64,000 bases of DNA, taken from contig CP141145.1 in the NCBI GenBank assembly GCA_035235625.1, positions 27,840,563 through 27,904,562 on the forward strand, in the 5' to 3' direction. The notes under the pieces were generated by a model. The model ran no database searches. It saw only the letters and a program-made list of their open reading frames with translations, and was not told the origin of the DNA. The stretch is from Saururus chinensis (Eukaryota > Streptophyta > Magnoliopsida > Piperales > Saururaceae). The translations under genes were made by a program, and so were the position numbers. Shown here in pieces: positions 59,601-64,000 of this stretch. The stretch's first letter is position 1. The number at the start of each line of letters is the position of its first letter.

Positions 59601-60414
59601 CGATGTGTAGGTGACGTGCCCACCGACATGTCGGTGATGAAGAGAAGCCCAATGTACTCTTGTGAACAACATGCATTATTTGAATAGATCGATGGTGAAG
59701 TGTCCAATGGAAAAGTATTTGTATATAGCCCATCTGGATCCAGATGAGTGGAATGCAAAATAACAATTATTGTTTGGATGATCACCAAAGATAAGCTTGA
59801 AGCGTCTTTCCTCGTCTTCAAATATCCTCCCATTCCTCTCATTCCACACGAAATTGATATAAACATTGAAAAGCGAGACGAGGATACTAGCGACAAAGTG
59901 AATTACCTTAATTAAATGCAGCAGCCTCCTAATTTTACTATCGATATCAAGGATGAGTCTGTATATATAGCATTTAGCAAGTAGATGCCTCCAAACTTTC
60001 TTTACAATATAAACATTCAAAGAAAATATAATCCCTAGTTTCAGCATCTACTTGCCAATTTAAACCCTCTAGAGGATAAGTTGTCAGGTGAGTAAGCCAT
60101 TGTTTAGAGCCAACCAAGATGAAGATGTGAAAGAGTAGCGGTTGACCCTGTAGCTTAAACCAAAGCAGATTAAACCAATCTGCATAAGGATGGTGAGTTC
60201 TTAGAAAATTCCAGGCTGAGACTTGGAGGTGAGCTTGCGTGTAGGATTTTACTTTATCAAGGATTCTTGTTAAACTTGCTTTGGCGCAGTATTTGTTTGA
60301 CTTGGTCTCGTTAATGGGGGAAGAAAGATGGGAACGTTTCACATGTTTATTATCTTCCTTATGATCATTATGTACTGAGTTTCCTATTTTTCCAAGAAAG
60401 ATTATCTTTTTCAA
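59600..60414 (-). pseudogene. LINE (non-LTR retrotransposon) remnant, zf-RVT region
   Basis: On the minus strand, two overlapping frames carry the end of a LINE reverse-transcriptase protein: a segment like WNFLRTHHPYADWFNLLWF, then ETRDYIFFECLYC (typical of the zf-RVT domain that follows plant LINE RTs) and NFVWNERNGRIFEDEERRF. Frameshifts separate them and the RT core is absent. It is a dead 3' fragment. Confidence 0.7.
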
Positions 60415-60689
60415 GAAGGCGTAACACTAAATAATACCGCATTTAAGACCATCAACATCACTCATAACAGCTCAAGGATGCAGATGTTTGATAAGAATTC
60501 TGCTCGATAAACTCTTATCATCGATATATATTATGTAGAGATGGATTGATTATTACCACGACTGTAACAAGACTTTGTTTTTTCTAATTGTTTACATAAA
60601 GCAGCTTAAATACATTTGTCATAAATATGCTGATTACAATAAGAACTTTCTATCCTATAATTATTTCTAGTAAATGAACGCATTTTTTC

Positions 60690-60880
60690 AACTCTATGTG
60701 ATCTTCAAGTTTATTGAAGACCTGGCAAAGGACAAAGACATGGGTTGTTCATGATTCACATGAACTGGTGCGCAGGGTATGTCGCTACGGTGGAAATTGT
60801 TGTAAACGCATCTCTTCTGCACATTAAGTGTCAGACTCCCTGTATGTTGGTTCATTGATTCAATTGATTTGGAGTCATCT
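60690..60880 (-). pseudogene. Possible degraded fragment of a Ca2+-ATPase gene
   Basis: On the minus strand, KRCVYNN (about 60800-60820) is followed within about 60 bp by a second frame reading FVLCQVFNKLEDHIELKKC. Both match, in the same order, separated segments of the intact pump at 47228-50293: GRCVYNN before the C-terminal helices, and FVLCQIFNEFNARELEKK. The roughly 390 bp in between are missing. It is probably a deleted, frameshifted copy of an ACA gene. The longer ORF (60694-61158) that overlaps it has no other recognisable domain. Confidence 0.5.
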
Positions 60881-61158
60881 CCACTGCATTTCCAATTCCA
60901 CCCATTCTCACGAAGAAGACTAACAAAAAGGAAAAGCTTCCCAAAACTGAAGGAATTAAACTGCCTGCACAATCTACATAGAGTTGGCTTTAATGTGAGC
61001 AGATCAGATTTACCACTCTTTTCTTTTCTGAGAAAAGGATTTACCATTTTGCTTTGCTCACCTCTGGCTTTCAGACCATCAGCTTGATCTGCACTATCTT
61101 TGTCTGCAGCCTTTAGGGATGAATGAGACAGCCCAAATCGTGTTTCTGCACCTTCCAA

Positions 61159-62398
61159 TCTGTAGCCTGAAGCATACGAGAAGGAAGAACAAATCCGTAT
61201 GATCTTCCTTCACGTAATTTCCTCAAATAAGTTGACCTTGGACAGATCTAATGATCAATTTGGTGCAGGATCCAAAGGCCTTCTTAAGATCCAGTCACTC
61301 TAGATTTCCACGAACATGTGATCCAAGATTAAAGTAATTCAAGAACTGTGTGTGTGAGAGAGGGAAGGTGCTTCTTCTTATAAGTAGAGGACTCGAATCA
61401 AGTATTTACAGGAGTAGGACAAAGAGAATGATCATTTGCAGTCTCATCCTATCATATGTTTCCACGAACGTGACACCATCGCTGACGAAATCCATGTGCC
61501 GACTCAAGGAGTCAAGTTGGTATCACTTCTCACTTTCGAGGAGAGACTACTAAGAAAAGTCAGCATATTGGTTTTTTATTAGCTGCGGTCCTGGCTCATG
61601 CCAGTTTTCTTCTGTCATTGTCCACTATCAAATGGCATGTTTGGCTTCCGCTTTAAAGTAGAAATTAAAAAAATTTATTAAAATTAATTTTTGGCAAAAA
61701 AGTTAGAAGATATTTAATTAGAGTTTATTTAGATAATTTTAAAGAGAAATTTAATTTTAGCTTACTTTTACTTTTTGTGTGTAAAATAATAAAACAATCT
61801 TTCAACATAACTCTAACACAGAAGAAATGAGGAGTAAAATTTTTTTTACACCATTTAAAAAAATAAATTTTGAGTCAATTCAATTTGACTTAACTTAAAA
61901 AAATTCTTAATAAAAAAATTTAATTAAAATAAATTATACAATTTTTAATAGCGCCTCTCTCCAACAATTTCTAAGACTTGCTTCAATCAATAATTAATGG
62001 GAATAAATGAAAAGAATGGAACGTGCCTTTTATTTTTTATTAATTTGCCTTTTTTTTATTAATTATTATTTTATGACTTGCCTTTTACCATTTTTGTTTT
62101 TTAGACTTGTCTTTGCCAGTGCTTACTTAGTTGCACTCCGTTGAGCAAAAAAGAAGAAAATCTACAGTTTTGAGACCGGGTCATCCTAATTCATCATTGC
62201 ATTCTTAATAAAAAACATGAACAGACAAACATAGAACGACAGAACTCCAATAGTGCATTCTTTTGTTAGCAGTAACAGTACCTGCACATTCTTAAAAATA
62301 AATTATAAATATAGCCCATAAATAATTAAGGAAGAGATAAATATGAAATAATTGTTATTTTTTAATAGCTAAGCAGTTAGAAAATGAGTTATTATTAT
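61159..62398. other. Intergenic DNA
   Basis: AT-rich sequence, very poor in GC from about 61680 onward. No gene, repeat or element end is recognised. Confidence 0.4.
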
Positions 62399-62588
62399 AC
62401 TTTCTCTGTCCTATAGTAATAATAAATTTATTCAAAAAAATATTATTTTAGTTCCATTTACATAAATTTAAGTAGTTAGATACTTCAAAATTTTTTAAAG
62501 ATTTATTTTTTTCTCTTAATTTTAGGTCTCATATTTTAATAAAAATTATAATTTTTAAATAAAATTATTAATATAATATGGTGGGAGT
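62399..62588. mobile_element. Stowaway-like MITE, about 190 bp (weak)
   Basis: The left end resembles CTTTCTCTGTCCTATAGTAA and the right end ATATGGTGGGAGTA, with TA next to both. This suggests a decayed Stowaway. The inverted repeats are shorter and less regular than in the two MITEs at 11784 and 19107. Confidence 0.45.
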
Positions 62589-62619
62589 ATTTATTTAGCA
62601 AAGACTTATAAGAGCGTGA

Positions 62620-63486
62620 TGTCACGGGGTAGCGGAGCGGACTACCCGTGACACGTGCTGGGGCGCACACACGTGGGAATGTATTGTATACGAGGTGTGT
62701 ATTCATTTTGGGAACTGCCCTTAGTGTTGCATATCATGTGTGCAGGTGTTGCGGGGAAGGCCCGCAACGTTGCGCAACATGTGTGTGCAACGTTGCGCAG
62801 AAATGCCGCAACGATGCGCACACATAGTTGGCTATGTTGGGACACATAGCCAACTAGCACCGTTTTGGATTCTAAAGATGTCCTCACCTACTTATATAGT
62901 GTTTGAGGGTCCTTGGGAGTGTTCTCGGGTAGTTTTGCGGAATTTGGACATACCATGCCCGTACGGCCACTTTGGCTGCCAATCTAGAGAAATGCAAGAA
63001 ATCTCTTATGCTATATAGGGAGGGACATGGTGAGCTTCATGAACAAGCTGTTGGTATAATGCTTAGCCTTGCAACAGGTTGATCCGGTTGGCAACAAAAT
63101 ATGTTGCCTTGCTAGCTATCATGCCAGGAGCCCATCCACTGGTGGGATGGGGCTCTCCGACTCGTCGGGCGGCCGTTCGGCCTTATGGCGATGTTGGTAA
63201 TAAAAGGCCTTGCATGCACATGGCTGAGATGGATTGTTCGGATAACCGAGTTGCCTATGTTGGATCCGTGCATCGTAAGGAAGTGTCCCTCTCTGGCCAA
63301 CTCGCTTGGGAGATAGTCTGACACGTCCGCACGTCCGCCTTGGGACGGGTTCGCTGCTTTGCTTCGCGGGCTGGACACTTAGTCGAATGGCACAAAGTCA
63401 TGACCTTGACAAAGAAAAACTTATTCACTTGACTATTTGGCCTTGCAAGCGCCGCACGGCACCTATTGATGGCTAGGGCCGTGACA
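62620..63486. mobile_element. LTR-like element, 867 bp
   Basis: It begins TGTCACGGGGTAGCGGAG and ends GGGCCGTGACA, with 8-bp inverted termini and GTGA on both sides (62616-62619 and 63487-63490). Inside, near 62750-62820, are inverted words of the CGCAACGTTGCGCAAC type. It could be a solo LTR with a 4-bp target duplication or a small DNA transposon. There is no gene. Confidence 0.5.
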
Positions 63487-63490
63487 GTGA

Positions 63491-64000
63491 GCTCATGCAT
63501 AACTATCTGAGCCCAAGCCCAAGCCCTTAGCGCAATCAGATCTAAATATGACAACTTATATTATTTGGGGATTAAGTACCGTTAGAGAAATATGGGTGCA
63601 GTTAAATTTAAATCTGATGGTCTTAAGGCATAATTGGGCCTCTTTAATTTATATCTCCACATTCTCTTCCACATGTGTAAGCATCTATGCTTAACACGTG
63701 CATTTACAAGTGTCAGGAACTGTGCACCTCACAGGATATGAACGATGACCTTGCGGGGCGATGCAGCGAGCAGCACCACATAGTATTGAACTTATTTATA
63801 TTTATTATATACATCCATAATAAAAATCCATCATTCCAAGTCAAACAAGTAAAGCATCAAAGCATGCTCGATGAAGTCTCTCAAAATATGGTTTAAGCAT
63901 AGCTTAGCATGAATCCTCTCAAAAGAAACTAGATTACATTATGATCTAAAAAATTACCGATTTTTATTTTTTTGTCATTTGATAGCCAGCTGATTCAGGA
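63491..64000. other. Intergenic DNA to the right edge
   Basis: AT-rich sequence. No gene or element is recognised, and the window ends here. Confidence 0.35.

Noticed and set aside
60694-61158. 154-codon ORF on the minus strand as a separate gene
   Set aside because: Only its end shows any similarity (to a Ca2+-ATPase), the C-terminal motif needs another frame, and the rest matches no family.

Overview
The window is nuclear DNA from a flowering plant. The evidence is spliced plant genes with GT-AG introns, plant-specific protein families, Stowaway-type MITEs and large LTR retrotransposons. The very GC-rich coding sequence of the intronless tandem-kinase gene, next to AT-rich intergenic DNA, suggests a monocot. 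The species cannot be told from the sequence.

Left part (1-17.2 kb). The window opens in an AT-rich minisatellite of about 95-bp units (1 to about 860). Then come three genes: a 16-exon malectin-like/LRR receptor kinase (3116-9766, +), an intronless cytosolic tandem-kinase protein of the S.2 type whose second kinase domain is a pseudokinase (13452-15920, +), and a four-exon CML21-like EF-hand protein (17178-16127, -). The last two genes converge tail to tail.

Middle part (17.2-43 kb). This is a gene-free block of transposons inside transposons. An old LTR (20639-42051) was hit by a solo LTR (21375-26590), which was itself hit by another LTR (22728-24157). It was also hit by a chromovirus-type Ty3/gypsy element with both LTRs (27144-41219), which later took one LTR into its own 5' LTR (27308 to about 30657) and a 4984-bp solo LTR into its reverse transcriptase gene (33478-38461). 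Target-site duplications support most of these junctions. MITEs, a CACTA end, GAGCTC-rich elements and two long TA runs flank the block.

Right part (43-64 kb). It holds a small secreted Kazal-type inhibitor gene (43634-44008, +) and an intronless plasma-membrane-type Ca2+-ATPase of the ACA12/13 class (50293-47228, -). Further right are a foldback-like inverted repeat family (51.5-54.3 kb), a 2403-bp solo LTR with a perfect target-site duplication (55312-57714), a LINE remnant (59.6-60.4 kb), a short degraded piece that looks like the C-terminal part of a Ca2+-ATPase gene (about 60.7-60.9 kb), and an 867-bp LTR-like element (62620-63486).

The genes do not form an operon or an obvious cluster. 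Three of the five are linked to signalling at the membrane or to calcium (receptor kinase, EF-hand sensor, autoinhibited Ca2+ pump), but nothing in the sequence shows that they act together. Exon borders and insertion boundaries were read by eye.
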